A DNA stretch of 64,000 nucleotides from Aneurinibacillus thermoaerophilus (GTDB lineage Bacteria; Bacillota; Bacilli; Aneurinibacillales; Aneurinibacillaceae), in the NCBI RefSeq assembly GCF_900099925.1, contig NZ_FNDE01000003.1, forward strand, positions 119,937 to 183,936, read 5' to 3'. This document shows, in pieces, positions 7,644-16,884 of this stretch (position 1 is its first letter; each line of letters opens with the position of its first letter). Position numbers and translations under genes: made by a program. The notes under the pieces are model-generated. The model saw only the letters and a program-made list of their open reading frames with translations, had not been told where the DNA came from and made no database searches.

Positions 7644-7651
7644 ATAATATT

Positions 7652-9277
7652 TTAATGATGCTTGTTGTAATACTCGATAATAGCGGCTGCCAATGCTTCC
7701 CCTACGCGCTTCTGAAACTCGGGCTCAAGCATTTTTTTGTTTTCCGCGGCATTGGTCAAAAACCCAACTTCAACGAGCGCGGACGGCATGTTTGTATTCT
7801 TGATAACATAAAAGTTCGCCGTACGCAACCCGCGATTATAAAATTCCGTTGCTTCGATCAAATGCTTGTGAACAATCGAAGCAAATTCTTTGCTCTGCGG
7901 CGTTCTGTAATACGTTTCTGTTCCATTTGCGCTCGAGGTAGCCGAATTCGCGTGGAACGATAGAAATACATCCGCTTTCAGGTTATTTGCTAGCTGAACG
8001 CGCTCCTGCAACGTTGGATACGTATCGCCAGAACGTGTCATCACAACTTTAAAATTTTTGTGCTGCTTCAAGCTCGCTTCCGTTGCCTTGGCGATTGACA
8101 GTACGAGCGACTTTTCCGGATTTCCCGCTGTTCCTATGGCACCGGAATCTTTCCCACCATGTCCCGGATCCAGCACAATGACAAACGGTTTCGCTGCGTC
8201 CGGTTTGTCCGGCTGCGGAGCAGGCGTAGGAGGCGGCGTCGGCTTGGCTTCTTTCAGCACAACTTTCGTTACGCCTTCGCTTGCGATAATCTCATAGTTA
8301 TGCGGCTCGAACAACTGTACAACAACGCGCACCCTGTCCGGAGACAGGCTATACTGGCTATAGCGTACGCTTTCCACTTTCGCTGAAGTTACAAACGCAT
8401 CAAACCCTTCCTTTAGCCGCGCATGATTAAAGTCGATGACAATACGGTACGGATTGGACAACGTAAAATGGCTGTACGTCATCTTCCCTTCTGATTCGAT
8501 GCTGATGCCATCATCCGTCCGGGAAATACCCGTAATGTATTGTAGCTTGTCCAATGTGCATGCGGTTTTTTCTTCGTTCCAATCGGCTTTTGCTCCAATT
8601 ACTTGTGAAAGAAATTCTGGAGTAACAGCAAAGGTACCGTCAATCAGGCGGTATCCGTTCGACTGTGCAGCCGAAGCCTGCCCGATCGTGTACTCCTCTG
8701 CTCCTTGCTCAAGAATCACTTTCTTTGCCTCTGTTTTTACCTCGTAACCAAGCGGCTTCGCCACATCATTTACCTTGACAAAGTGACCGTAAGGCAGTTG
8801 GTAAACAGGCGCCTGCGTCAAGGGATTGCCGTTTACGGCGATCGTTTTCTTGTTATTGATAATCACCGTATTGGACGCGGCGTCCCACCCAACGGTCGCT
8901 CCTAGCCACTCACCGATCTGGCGCAGCGGCAAAAAGGCGCGGTCTTTGACAATCATAGGCGCTACTTCAAGTGTCATTGCCTTCCCATTTACGTAGGCGG
9001 TTTTTTTGCCAGGTTGCATCCTAATTACTTTTCCAGCCCGATTATCAATCGTTACCGTACCTGTTTGTCTGTCCCACTCTACCTTGGCACCGTACGCCTC
9101 CCCCGCAAAATAAATCGGAACCATCGTACGTTTGTTGATGATTTGCGGAGGAACGTCAGGCTTGACCTCTTTTCCATTGACGACAAGCGTCATCGCCGAA
9201 GCTGCCTGCACTGCCGCGGGCACCACCCAGCCAGCCAACAATAAAAATATCCAAAGCAGCCATCTTATTTTTCTCAT
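7652..9277 (-). CDS. N-acetylmuramoyl-L-alanine amidase with copper-amine-oxidase-like and AMIN domains
   Basis: This 541-residue exported cell-wall hydrolase begins with a signal peptide (residues 1-25, ending VQAASA). Repeats of the copper amine oxidase N-terminal-like fold follow (~28-145, with MVPIYFAGEAYGAKVEWDRQTGTV and FLPLRQIGEWLGATVGWDAASNTV). Next are an AMIN domain (~245-345), a Pro-rich linker (TPPPTPAPQP) and the zinc amidase_3 domain (~365-541). The domain's metal and catalytic residues are visible: DPGHGGKDSGA, NPEKSL, SFHANS and ALVEVGFLTNAAEN. It cleaves the amide bond between MurNAc and the stem peptide. A role in cell separation or sporulation is inferred. Confidence 0.93.
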   Translation of the reverse strand: MRKIRWLLWIFLLLAGWVVPAAVQAASAMTLVVNGKEVKPDVPPQIINKRTMVPIYFAGEAYGAKVEWDRQTGTVTIDNRAGKVIRMQPGKKTAYVNGKAMTLEVAPMIVKDRAFLPLRQIGEWLGATVGWDAASNTVIINNKKTIAVNGNPLTQAPVYQLPYGHFVKVNDVAKPLGYEVKTEAKKVILEQGAEEYTIGQASAAQSNGYRLIDGTFAVTPEFLSQVIGAKADWNEEKTACTLDKLQYITGISRTDDGISIESEGKMTYSHFTLSNPYRIVIDFNHARLKEGFDAFVTSAKVESVRYSQYSLSPDRVRVVVQLFEPHNYEIIASEGVTKVVLKEAKPTPPPTPAPQPDKPDAAKPFVIVLDPGHGGKDSGAIGTAGNPEKSLVLSIAKATEASLKQHKNFKVVMTRSGDTYPTLQERVQLANNLKADVFLSFHANSATSSANGTETYYRTPQSKEFASIVHKHLIEATEFYNRGLRTANFYVIKNTNMPSALVEVGFLTNAAENKKMLEPEFQKRVGEALAAAIIEYYNKHH

Positions 9278-9476
9278 TCTTTCTCGCTCCCTTACCTTCT
9301 CTAAGTTGCCAGTGACACATCTCCTTTCCGATGGAACGTCCGCACTTTTCTTGGAACAAGCTCAGCCAATAGTTTAGACGCAAAAAAACATGAATGGTTT
9401 TCCTACAATAGGACCATTTTTCATAGCTAACCAATTATTACAAGGGAACGAGGCGTTATCTTGTATCCTGCGCTTT

Positions 9477-9507
9477 TCAAAAAAATATCCCCGCAATCTG
9501 CGGGGAT
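9477..9507 (-). terminator. Intrinsic terminator of the oligopeptidase F gene
   Basis: ATCCCCGC and GCGGGGAT form an 8-bp stem with a 5-nt loop. On the minus strand it is followed by ATTTTTTT, directly after the stop at 9514. Confidence 0.9.
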
Positions 9508-9513
9508 GCAGGC

Positions 9514-11346
9514 TTACACGTATGTAGCTAATTCTTCCATCTCGTCTAGCAGGCGCGCAAATACTTTAAGCGCCTCAACAACAGGTTTCGGCGACGCCAT
9601 ATCGACTCCCGCCTTACGCAGCAATTCAATCGGATAATCGGAGCCGCCGCTCTTCAAGAATGTAAGATACCTTTCTACCGCCGGCGCTCCTTCATGCAAA
9701 ATTTGCTGTGACAGCGCCGTGGCCGCCGAAAATCCGGTCGCGTACTGGTATACATAGAACTCGTTGTAGAAATGCGGAATACGTGCCCATTCCATATTAA
9801 TGTCCTCATCTACAACCATATCCGGGCCATAGTAATCAACGTTCAAGTCGTAATAGAGGCCACACAACGTGTCCGGCGTTAGCGGCTCTCCTGCTTCCAC
9901 CCTTTCGTGAATCGTTTTCTCGAATTCAGCAAACATTGTCTGGCGATACACGGTTCCACGAAACTGTTCAAGATAATAATTTACAAGATACATTTTTTGG
10001 CGTGGGTCTTCCGTAGTTTTCAACATATAATCCATAAGCAACGATTCATTAAGCGTAGATGCGACTTCCGCCACAAAAATTTTGTACTGCGCATCCAGAT
10101 AGGGCTGATGTTTATCACTGTAATAACTATGAAGAGCATGACCCATTTCATGCGCCAACGTAAACAAATTGTTGACGTTGTTCTGATAATTCATAAGCAC
10201 AAACGGGTGCGTGCCATACGCGCCCCACGAATATGCGCCACTCGTTTTTCCTTCGTTTTCGTATACATCAATCCACCCAGAGGAGAACGCTTCGTCCAGC
10301 ACACGACGGTAATCGTCGCCGAGCGGCGCCAACCCTTCTTTGACAAGGCGAACCGCTTCTTCATACGGAATGTTCATCTTCACTTCTTTCACCATCGGCA
10401 CATACAAGTCATACATATGCAGTTCGTCAACACCAAGCAATTTCTTGCGCAACGAAACGTATCGATGCATGGCCGGCAGATTGTCGCGCACCGCCTGAAT
10501 CAGATTGGTATACACTTCTACCGGGATGTTATCGCTATCAAGCGCAGCCGCCAGCGCTGATGGATATTTGCGAATGCGCGCATAAAACACGTCTTTTTTG
10601 ACGCTAGCATTCAATGTTGCGGCGAGCGTGTTTTTCTGCTTACGGTACGTATCGTACATCGCTTTGAAGGCATCTTGCCGCACGCGGCGATCGTAACTCT
10701 CCATAAAATGAATATAGCGCCCATGCGTAAGTTGCACCTCTTCCCCGTTCTCATTCTTAATGTTTGGAAACACCATGTCAGCATTGTTAATCATGCCGAA
10801 AATCGTTTGCGGCGCCTGCGCAAGCTCGCCAACTTGGGCGATGACTTGTTCTTCCTGCGCGCTTAAAACATGCTCCTTTTGCCGTTTGATTTCATTCAGA
10901 TAAAAACGGTATTTTGAAAGCCGCTCATCTGCTATGTAGCTGTCCAATTTTTCGTCCGGCATGCTTAAAATTTCTGGCACGAGGAATGACACAGCGCTTG
11001 AAACACGAATGCTGAGTGAAGATGCGCGATCGGTCAGGGCCTGATATTTCGTGTTCGTATTGTCTTCATCACGGCGCATGCGCGCATATACATAGACCCG
11101 TTCCATGGCAAGTCCAAGCTCTTCGTACGTTTTCATGCATTCAGCGATTACACTGGGAGCTTCGGAGAGCTTTCCCTGGTACGTTTCAATTTTTTCAATC
11201 AGTTCCTGGACTTTTTTATACTCTTGTTCCCAAGCCTCATCTGTCGGAAAAATGCTTTCCAATTTCCACTTAAATTCAGGCTTTATTTCTGAACGCTTCG
11301 GGATCGTTTTTTGTGAAGTTTGTTCCATTGTCTGGTGCGGCAACAA
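9514..11346 (-). CDS. pepF: Oligoendopeptidase F (M3B metallopeptidase)
   Basis: The ~610-residue cytosolic peptidase has the M3 zinc site LAHEMGHALHSYYSDK with the downstream Glu (VASTLNESLL). The family core FVLMNYQNNVNNLFTLAHEM and the C-terminal YQYATGFSAATALSQQIL are also present. It hydrolyses short peptides of roughly 7-17 residues. TTG at 11346 lies 6 nt after AAAGGGGGA, which suits it better than the ATG at 11328, which lacks its own Shine-Dalgarno. The gene is monocistronic. Confidence 0.93.
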   Translation of the reverse strand: MLPHQTMEQTSQKTIPKRSEIKPEFKWKLESIFPTDEAWEQEYKKVQELIEKIETYQGKLSEAPSVIAECMKTYEELGLAMERVYVYARMRRDEDNTNTKYQALTDRASSLSIRVSSAVSFLVPEILSMPDEKLDSYIADERLSKYRFYLNEIKRQKEHVLSAQEEQVIAQVGELAQAPQTIFGMINNADMVFPNIKNENGEEVQLTHGRYIHFMESYDRRVRQDAFKAMYDTYRKQKNTLAATLNASVKKDVFYARIRKYPSALAAALDSDNIPVEVYTNLIQAVRDNLPAMHRYVSLRKKLLGVDELHMYDLYVPMVKEVKMNIPYEEAVRLVKEGLAPLGDDYRRVLDEAFSSGWIDVYENEGKTSGAYSWGAYGTHPFVLMNYQNNVNNLFTLAHEMGHALHSYYSDKHQPYLDAQYKIFVAEVASTLNESLLMDYMLKTTEDPRQKMYLVNYYLEQFRGTVYRQTMFAEFEKTIHERVEAGEPLTPDTLCGLYYDLNVDYYGPDMVVDEDINMEWARIPHFYNEFYVYQYATGFSAATALSQQILHEGAPAVERYLTFLKSGGSDYPIELLRKAGVDMASPKPVVEALKVFARLLDEMEELATYV

Positions 11347-11489
11347 CCGCTTCCCCCTTTCGTTGGCTTATATTCCTTCTTCTTTTTATCATTTCGTATG
11401 GTGGGAAAAGAATTCCTGCTTCTTATTATACTTTACCATATTTGTATATATGTTAGTCTTCGGAGTTATTCACCGCGCCTAAACGACGA

Positions 11490-11517
11490 AGCGGCCGGTC
11501 TGTCGCAACCGGCCGCT
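11490..11517. terminator. Strong GC hairpin between pepF and the zinc-ribbon gene
   Basis: AGCGGCCGGT pairs perfectly with ACCGGCCGCT around an 8-nt loop, just beyond the stop of the zinc-ribbon gene (11533). No good T-run follows on either strand, so it may be an mRNA 3' stabiliser rather than a classic terminator. Confidence 0.55.
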
Positions 11518-11532
11518 CTTCCTTACGGAAAA

Positions 11533-11685
11533 TCAGGCAGTGTAATCTTCGATGTTTCCGTCTATGCTATGATCATCGCTATATGTCTCACAAGCAATTT
11601 CCCGGCAATCCAAACATTCGACACGATTTTTCTCCCAGGAAGCCAGCTCTCTACCGCAAGAAATACATACATCCATGAAATGCAT
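11533..11685 (-). CDS. Small zinc-ribbon protein
   Basis: The start at 11685 follows AAAGGGGAATG. The 50-residue product has two CxxC pairs (CISCGREL and CLDCREI), the pattern of a structural zinc ribbon, and an acidic tail ending SIDGNIEDYTA. It lies ~65 nt downstream of the putative RNA at 11750-11868 on the same strand, so read-through from that promoter could express it. The function is unknown; such proteins are common as small sporulation or regulatory factors in Bacillales. Confidence 0.6.
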   Translation of the reverse strand: MHFMDVCISCGRELASWEKNRVECLDCREIACETYSDDHSIDGNIEDYTA

Positions 11686-11749
11686 CAGACATTCCCCTTT
11701 CTTACATAGTGTTATTTGAATCATTATTTAATGAGAAAACAAGGCAGAT

Positions 11750-11868
11750 AACAAAAAGGCCAGTCATATCGTAAGCGTAAAATCAGCTGCGATATAACTG
11801 GCCGGTCTCGCTTTGTCCTCCCTGGTTCATGCCCAGGGTTCAGTCGATCCCTCAGTTTTTAAAAAATG
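11750..11868 (-). ncRNA. Putative ~118-nt small RNA or attenuating leader
   Basis: A sigma-A-type promoter is followed by sequence that folds into two hairpins, and no convincing reading frame is present. Hairpin 1 is CCCTGG/CCAGGG with a 7-nt loop (11820-11838). Hairpin 2 has a 14-bp stem with one G-U pair (11758-11771 with 11790-11803) followed by TTTTTG, a textbook terminator. The segment GAACCAGGGAGGACAAAGCG between them is purine-rich and could base-pair with C-rich targets. It could be an independent sRNA or a terminator-type leader for the zinc-ribbon gene. No Rfam family is recognised. Confidence 0.55.
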
Positions 11869-11874
11869 TGTAAG

Positions 11875-11912
11875 AGTATAGCATCACTGTAGGTGAAAGG
11901 GCAAACTTTCAC
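11875..11912 (-). promoter_or_regulatory. Promoter of the putative RNA with palindromic operator over the -35 box
   Basis: On the minus strand TTGCCC (11899-11904), 18 bp, then TATACT (11875-11880). The -35 hexamer sits in the centre of the dyad GTGAAAG-N6-CTTTCAC (11893-11912), so a dimeric protein bound there should block RNA polymerase. The regulator is unknown; it is not a cre, CodY, Fur or LexA consensus. Confidence 0.6.
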
Positions 11913-11985
11913 TGAGCGACACCGGGTTAATTATATTTAAATTATATCCCACTGCCACTCAATTATCAATATTTTTTAATTAATT

Positions 11986-12642
11986 TCACAATTTTGTTTT
12001 CATCCTTTTCTTTCCTTCCCTGCATATATCCAGCAGCGGACAAATTTCACACTGCGGATTAACAGCCTTGCAATGATATCTTCCAAAGAAAATCATCCGG
12101 TGATGGGTGATAGACCATTCCTCGCGCGGTACTTTTTTCATTAGCGCTTCTTCCACCTGCAACGGAGTATCTTTCCAGCGCGCAATGCCAAGCCGCTTTG
12201 AAACACGCTCCACATGCGTATCGACCGCAATCGCCGGCACACCGAACGCGGTGGAAGCAACCACGTTCGCGGTTTTCCGGCCAACTCCCGGCAATTTCAT
12301 CAGTTCGTCACGATCTTGCGGCACTTCACAATCATACTCTTCTATCAGCATGCGACACAGCTTTTGAATGTTTTTCGCTTTGTTGCGGTATAATCCGATG
12401 CTGCGAATGTCCTGTTCCAACTCTTCAAGCGGCACAGACAAATAGTCTTCCGGCGTTTTGTATTTCGCGAACAAGTGAGGCGTGACTTTATTAACAAGCG
12501 CATCTGTGCACTGTGCCGACAAAACGACGGCAATCGTCAATTCAAACGGATTTGTGTGGTTTAATTCGCAATGAGCGTCTGGAAACATCTCAGCAAATGT
12601 GTCAAGAATGCGACGCATTTGAGTTTTCGTAATCAACAGCAT
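11986..12642 (-). CDS. nth: Endonuclease III (base-excision repair DNA glycosylase/AP lyase)
   Basis: This 218-residue enzyme removes oxidised pyrimidines and cleaves the abasic site. It shows the helix-hairpin-helix LMKLPGVGRKTANVV with the catalytic Lys, the catalytic Asp in VDTHVERVSKRLGI, and the C-terminal [4Fe-4S] loop C-x6-C-x2-C-x5-C (CKAVNPQCEICPLLDIC). Its length is standard. In B. subtilis nth is in the dnaD-ponA neighbourhood; here it stands alone beside a small hypothetical gene and fatty-acid genes. Confidence 0.95.
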   Translation of the reverse strand: MLLITKTQMRRILDTFAEMFPDAHCELNHTNPFELTIAVVLSAQCTDALVNKVTPHLFAKYKTPEDYLSVPLEELEQDIRSIGLYRNKAKNIQKLCRMLIEEYDCEVPQDRDELMKLPGVGRKTANVVASTAFGVPAIAVDTHVERVSKRLGIARWKDTPLQVEEALMKKVPREEWSITHHRMIFFGRYHCKAVNPQCEICPLLDICREGKKRMKTKL

Positions 12643-12752
12643 TCACCTTTTACATAAAATTTGTACGACACTAGGGTAGCAGTTGCAATTTGTCCAGTCA
12701 ATGGATACACTGAAATGAGTATACGTAAAATGAAGAAAGGTATGAGACGGAA

Positions 12753-12974
12753 ATGACAAAAAAGCACGTGGTTTATAAAGAGGACAAGTGGAATATGATT
12801 ACAGCGGAAGTGGAGGGCGCACGAATTGTTGTGCGGGAAATTTCCACAGAATGGGGCGAAGATACATACGTGCTTAATGGCCGTCCTGAACTTATCGACT
12901 GGGCTGAAAAGCACTTTACACCCGATAAATACAAAAACGCCGCAGACATTATCGCCAAACTCAAAGACATATAA
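12753..12974 (+). CDS. Conserved-looking small hypothetical protein
   Basis: The 73-residue product has an alternating strand/helix pattern (HVVYKEDKWNMITAEVEGARIVVREIS then WGEDTYVLNGRPELIDWAEKHF and an AADIIAKL helix). No signal peptide or membrane segment is present, and the Shine-Dalgarno sequence (GAGACGGAA) is weak. Composition and codon use match the backbone, so I take it as real. The family is not recognised. Confidence 0.6.
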   Translation: MTKKHVVYKEDKWNMITAEVEGARIVVREISTEWGEDTYVLNGRPELIDWAEKHFTPDKYKNAADIIAKLKDI

Positions 12975-13315
12975 TACAGACGACCTTGTTTGCTGGGTCT
13001 ACACCAAGCTCTGTGCTTGCCAGGGAAAAAGGAGGGGAAGCATCCGCCATTTCTTCCATCGCACCTTTTTTATCTTTCTGCCCGATACTGAAACGCACAA
13101 AAGCGAAACAGCGACCTTAGACTGTCTCTACCATTGACTTTACTCAAATGCTTTGCAAATCCCGCTTTCGGTGAAAAGGTGCAGATAGAAGACCCTCTTT
13201 GGCAGAAAAATAACGTAAGCACTGGAAGAAAAGACGGATGTTTTATCCTGCATTTTGATTTATCAACACGTACGATGTGATGCATCCTGTTAAGAACATG
13301 CTTTAGTGTTGAGCT
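12975..13315. other. Intergenic stretch of 341 bases with no supported gene
   Basis: The region lies between the ends of two convergent genes. The only open frames lack ribosome-binding sites and protein-like composition. I see no clear hairpin with T-run and no riboswitch consensus. Confidence 0.5.
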
Positions 13316-14833
13316 TTATTGGTTCAATACTTTGTCGCGCAATGCGCGGCGCAAAATTTTACCTGTTGTATTCTTTGGAAGTTCGTCAATGAAGATGATT
13401 TTGTCCGGTATTTTGTATTTGGCAAGGAACTTGCGACAATGTGTCTTAAGCTCTTCTTCAGTTAGCGAACCATCTCTTACCACTACATAGGCTTGTGGCG
13501 TTTCACCGAGCTTTTCGTCCGGCACGCCAATGACCGCAGCTTCCACCACTTTCGGATGTTCGTACAGCACTTCTTCCACTTCCCGTGGATATACATTGTA
13601 GCCGCCCACAATAATCATGTCTTTTTTCCGATCGACAATAAAAATGTAGCCGTCTTCATCCATATATGCTATATCTCCGGTGTACAGCCAACCGTCTCTA
13701 ATGGTACGCGCTGTTTCTTCCGGCATATTCAAATACCCCTTCATTACATTCGGTCCACGAACAATCAATTCACCCACCTGGCCACGCTCCACTTCTACAC
13801 CTTCCGCATCGACGATTTTGTTTTCTACGCCTGGAATATTCACGCCAATAGAACCGGGCTTACGCACGCCGTGTACCGGATTAAACGCCGTCGCTGGCGC
13901 CGCTTCCGATAACCCGTATCCTTCAGAAATTACCTTGCTGAATTTCTTCTCAAAACTGTGCAGCAACGCCACAGGCAGCGACGCGCCTCCGGAAATGCAG
14001 AAGCGGAGCGACGCTAGATCGTCTGGAACAATGGAAGGCGTCTGCATAATAAAATTATACATCGTTGGAACGCCAGCAAAAACAGTAGCCTGCTGTTCCC
14101 GGATGGTTGCGGCGACCTCTACCGGACTGAATTTCGGCAAAATTATCATTGTCGCGCCAAGCGCCACCGGCCCATTCATGCACACCGTCATGCAAAACAC
14201 GTGAAACATCGGCAGCACCGTTACAAATCGGTCATTCGCCGTCACACCAAGATACTTGGCGAGCGCATCAGCATTGGATGCCATGTTGCGCTGCGTAAGC
14301 ATGGCTCCCTTCGGTTGGCCGGTCGTGCCTGACGTATAAAGAATAACCGCAAGATCGTCTTCCGTAATGTCCGGCCGTCGCCATCCTTCACTTGAATGCG
14401 CTATCATTTTTTCAAATGCAGACGTCCACTCGTGCTCCGATTCGCCGCCTACTAACACAACTTCCTGCAAATTCGGTAGCGTCTGTTTCACCTTCTCAAA
14501 CGTGGGCAATAAAGACGCAATCGCTATCGCTACCTTGGCCCGACTGTCATGCAAAATATACAAAATTTCTTTCCAGGTATAAATCGGATTGATCGGCACA
14601 ACCGCTGCACCCGTCAGCAATATACCGTAATAAGAAATTAAAAAGTGAGGAGAATTTCCTAAAAGCAATGCCACATGATCGCCTTTCCCCACTCCTTTTT
14701 TTGAAAGATAACCTGCCACGTTCCTAGCTTGCCGATACAGTTCGTCGTAAGTTGCCTGCATTCCCTGAAACATATATGCCGTCCGGTTTGCATGTTCCCG
14801 CGCGCTGCGTTCAATATTGTCCACCAACGTCAT
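13316..14833 (-). CDS. lcfB: Long-chain fatty-acid-CoA ligase (AMP-forming), LcfB-like
   Basis: The 505-residue ANL-superfamily enzyme makes acyl-CoA from fatty acid, ATP and CoA. Visible motifs are the P-loop LYTSGTTGQPKGAM (~170), FAGVPTMYNF, the EGYGLSEAAP substrate/AMP loop, GWLYTGDIAYMDEDGYIFIVDRKKD with the hinge Asp/Arg, and the catalytic Lys in KNTTGKILRRALRD. The sequence tracks B. subtilis LcfB (YhfL) throughout from memory. It lies head-to-tail behind the fadNAE operon but is separated by 200 bp with a palindrome, so it probably has its own promoter. It supplies substrate to the Fad enzymes. Confidence 0.9.
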   Translation of the reverse strand: MTLVDNIERSAREHANRTAYMFQGMQATYDELYRQARNVAGYLSKKGVGKGDHVALLLGNSPHFLISYYGILLTGAAVVPINPIYTWKEILYILHDSRAKVAIAIASLLPTFEKVKQTLPNLQEVVLVGGESEHEWTSAFEKMIAHSSEGWRRPDITEDDLAVILYTSGTTGQPKGAMLTQRNMASNADALAKYLGVTANDRFVTVLPMFHVFCMTVCMNGPVALGATMIILPKFSPVEVAATIREQQATVFAGVPTMYNFIMQTPSIVPDDLASLRFCISGGASLPVALLHSFEKKFSKVISEGYGLSEAAPATAFNPVHGVRKPGSIGVNIPGVENKIVDAEGVEVERGQVGELIVRGPNVMKGYLNMPEETARTIRDGWLYTGDIAYMDEDGYIFIVDRKKDMIIVGGYNVYPREVEEVLYEHPKVVEAAVIGVPDEKLGETPQAYVVVRDGSLTEEELKTHCRKFLAKYKIPDKIIFIDELPKNTTGKILRRALRDKVLNQ

Positions 14834-14933
14834 TTCTGTACACCCCTTATCCCTTAATTTCTACCAAGAACCAACACGTCCTTCCAACCGCAAGACCAAA
14901 TAGAAAAATAAGAGAGAAAAAGCAGGAGCAGGA

Positions 14934-14963
14934 GAAAGAAAAAGGTGTACACCTTTTTCTTTC
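14934..14963. repeat. 30-bp perfect palindrome between fadE and lcfB
   Basis: All 30 bases are self-complementary (core AAAGGTGTACACCTTT). It lies ~70 bp downstream of the fadE stop and ~100 bp upstream of lcfB. It could act as the fad operon terminator, since its right arm supplies a T-rich tract, or as a protein-binding operator of lcfB. Confidence 0.6.
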
Positions 14964-15033
14964 CGTTTCCAGCCTCCAGCTTTCCCCCTACTTTTTATGG
15001 GGAATAATGGAATCTATCAACCAGCCCTGTTTC

Positions 15034-16830
15034 TTACTTTACACCTGTGGTATATTGACCTGCTTCCAGAATGCGTTTAGCAATGCTACGTTTTAATGCG
15101 AAGGTATTCATCGGTTGCATACGCATTAACTTTTTGACAATGGAAAGCTGCGTGCGGAGCGTATCGCCTTCGCTTATCGCCGCCAGCGCTTCTTTGGCCC
15201 ATTTATCAAGATCGCCCCACACTTCCTGAAAATAGGCACGTGTCATGTCAATCTGCATTTGCGCAGCAGCTTCTCCTTTACGTGCGGCCGTCTTCTTCGC
15301 GCGCAAGAGCGCTGACTCGAGCGCATAAATCGTAATCATCATGTTGGACAAGTTTTCAAGAATTTCTTGTTCCTGTTCGATTTTTTGCATATATTTTTGC
15401 ACGGCGGCGCCACCCACCATCAAAAACAGCTTTTTTACGGACTCCAGCATTTTGCTTTCTGTTTCTAAAAGTTCCGTTGACTCGGAAAGATCCATCGATG
15501 GAATGTATCCAGTCAGTTCTTTTTGCAGCGTCTGCAATTTTTCCATAAGCGGTAAACGGCCCTGCATCGCACGTTTTAAGAGAGTTCCCGGAATAAGCAG
15601 GCGATTGACTTCGTTCGTTCCTTCAAAAATGCGATTAATGCGGGAATCACGGTAAATTTGCTCAATTTTGTATTCAGAAATATAACCATATCCGCCGTGA
15701 ATTTGCACACCTTCGTCCGCCACGAAATCGAGCGCTTCAGAACCGAATACTTTAACGATAGAGTATTCGATGGCGTGTTCCTCAATCGCTTTGGCCGCTT
15801 CGTCAAAAATATAGTTTTCAAGATTCAAATACTGAGTGGCTGCCTCCAGATAGCCGCCGGTTCGGTACGTGATGCTTTCATTTACATATGTGCGAATGGC
15901 CATATCGGCCAGCTTGTTTTGAATAAGCGGGAAGTTCGCAAGCTCCGTTTTAAACTGCTTGCGTTCCTTCGCATACTGAGCCGCAAGCTCAATCGCCCAT
16001 TTGGATGCGCCAACCGCACCAATGCCGAGCTTATAGCGGCCAATATTGAGAATATTAAACGCAATTTTGTGTCCCTTACCGATTTCGCCAAGCACGTTCT
16101 CTATCGGCACTTCTACATTATCAAGAATAAGGGGACGAGTAGATGAGCCTTTGATGCCCATTTTTTTCTCTTCCGGACCGGTGCTGACGCCGAGAAAATC
16201 TTTTTCCACAATAAATGCGGTAAATTTCTCGCCGTCCACTTTCGCATAAACGATAAAAATATCCGCAAAACCAGCATTCGTAATAAACTGCTTCGTTCCG
16301 TTCAAAATGTAATGAGTGCCCGCTTGATTAAGCACCGCCGTTGTCTTGGCGGAAAGCGCATCGGAACCAGAGGACGGCTCAGTCAAGCAATAGGCCGCGA
16401 TTTTTTCTCCTGTCGCGAGCGATGGCAAATATTTCGCTTTTTGCTCGGGCGTACCGAAGAATACGATCGGCAACGTACCGATGCCGACATGAGCGCCGTG
16501 ACTCAGCGAGAACGAGCCGCCGCGCACCATGTTTTCGCCAATCAGGCTAGAGCTGATTTTATCAAGCGCGGCCCCGCCATACACTTCCGGAATGTCCGCG
16601 CCGAGCAAGCCAAGCTCTCCAGCCTGACGCAGCAACTTTACCGTTAGCTCATAATTCAACTTTTCGATTTCTTCCGCTTTTGGCACCACTTCACCCTCGA
16701 TAAAATCGCGCGTCATGCGCGCAATCATTCGCTGTTCTTCATTGAAATCCTCCGGCGTAAATATCGTTTGAAAATCTGCTTCTTCCAGAATAAACTGCCC
16801 GCCTTTCGGCATCGTTTCCTGTATGCTCAT
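15034..16830 (-). CDS. fadE: Acyl-CoA dehydrogenase (beta-oxidation step 1)
   Basis: The start at 16830 follows GGGAGGTTTTAG; an upstream reading from 16881 overlaps the intergenic space without a ribosome-binding site. The ~598-residue FAD enzyme has the N-terminal helical domain, YCLTEPSSGSDALS and the FITNAGFADIFIVYAK beta-domain, VQIHGGYGYISEYKIEQIYRDSRINRIFEGTNEVNR, and a C-terminal extension of ~170 residues. That architecture fits the B. subtilis FadE (YusJ) type. It is the last gene of fadN-fadA-fadE, 54 bp after fadA. Confidence 0.94.
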   Translation of the reverse strand: MSIQETMPKGGQFILEEADFQTIFTPEDFNEEQRMIARMTRDFIEGEVVPKAEEIEKLNYELTVKLLRQAGELGLLGADIPEVYGGAALDKISSSLIGENMVRGGSFSLSHGAHVGIGTLPIVFFGTPEQKAKYLPSLATGEKIAAYCLTEPSSGSDALSAKTTAVLNQAGTHYILNGTKQFITNAGFADIFIVYAKVDGEKFTAFIVEKDFLGVSTGPEEKKMGIKGSSTRPLILDNVEVPIENVLGEIGKGHKIAFNILNIGRYKLGIGAVGASKWAIELAAQYAKERKQFKTELANFPLIQNKLADMAIRTYVNESITYRTGGYLEAATQYLNLENYIFDEAAKAIEEHAIEYSIVKVFGSEALDFVADEGVQIHGGYGYISEYKIEQIYRDSRINRIFEGTNEVNRLLIPGTLLKRAMQGRLPLMEKLQTLQKELTGYIPSMDLSESTELLETESKMLESVKKLFLMVGGAAVQKYMQKIEQEQEILENLSNMMITIYALESALLRAKKTAARKGEAAAQMQIDMTRAYFQEVWGDLDKWAKEALAAISEGDTLRTQLSIVKKLMRMQPMNTFALKRSIAKRILEAGQYTTGVK

Positions 16831-16884
16831 ATCTAAAACCTCCCAATATAAATCTATATAAATCTGATTTGATCTATTCAACTT

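Noticed and set aside
9907..10560. 217-codon open frame opposite pepF
   Set aside because: His/Phe-rich composition, no ribosome-binding site, and complete overlap with conserved oligopeptidase coding sequence.
12975..13315. Riboswitch or small gene in the gap before lcfB
   Set aside because: I searched by eye for T-box, SAM, cobalamin and glycine consensus and for ATG frames with Shine-Dalgarno sequences and found none; it is downstream of both flanking genes.
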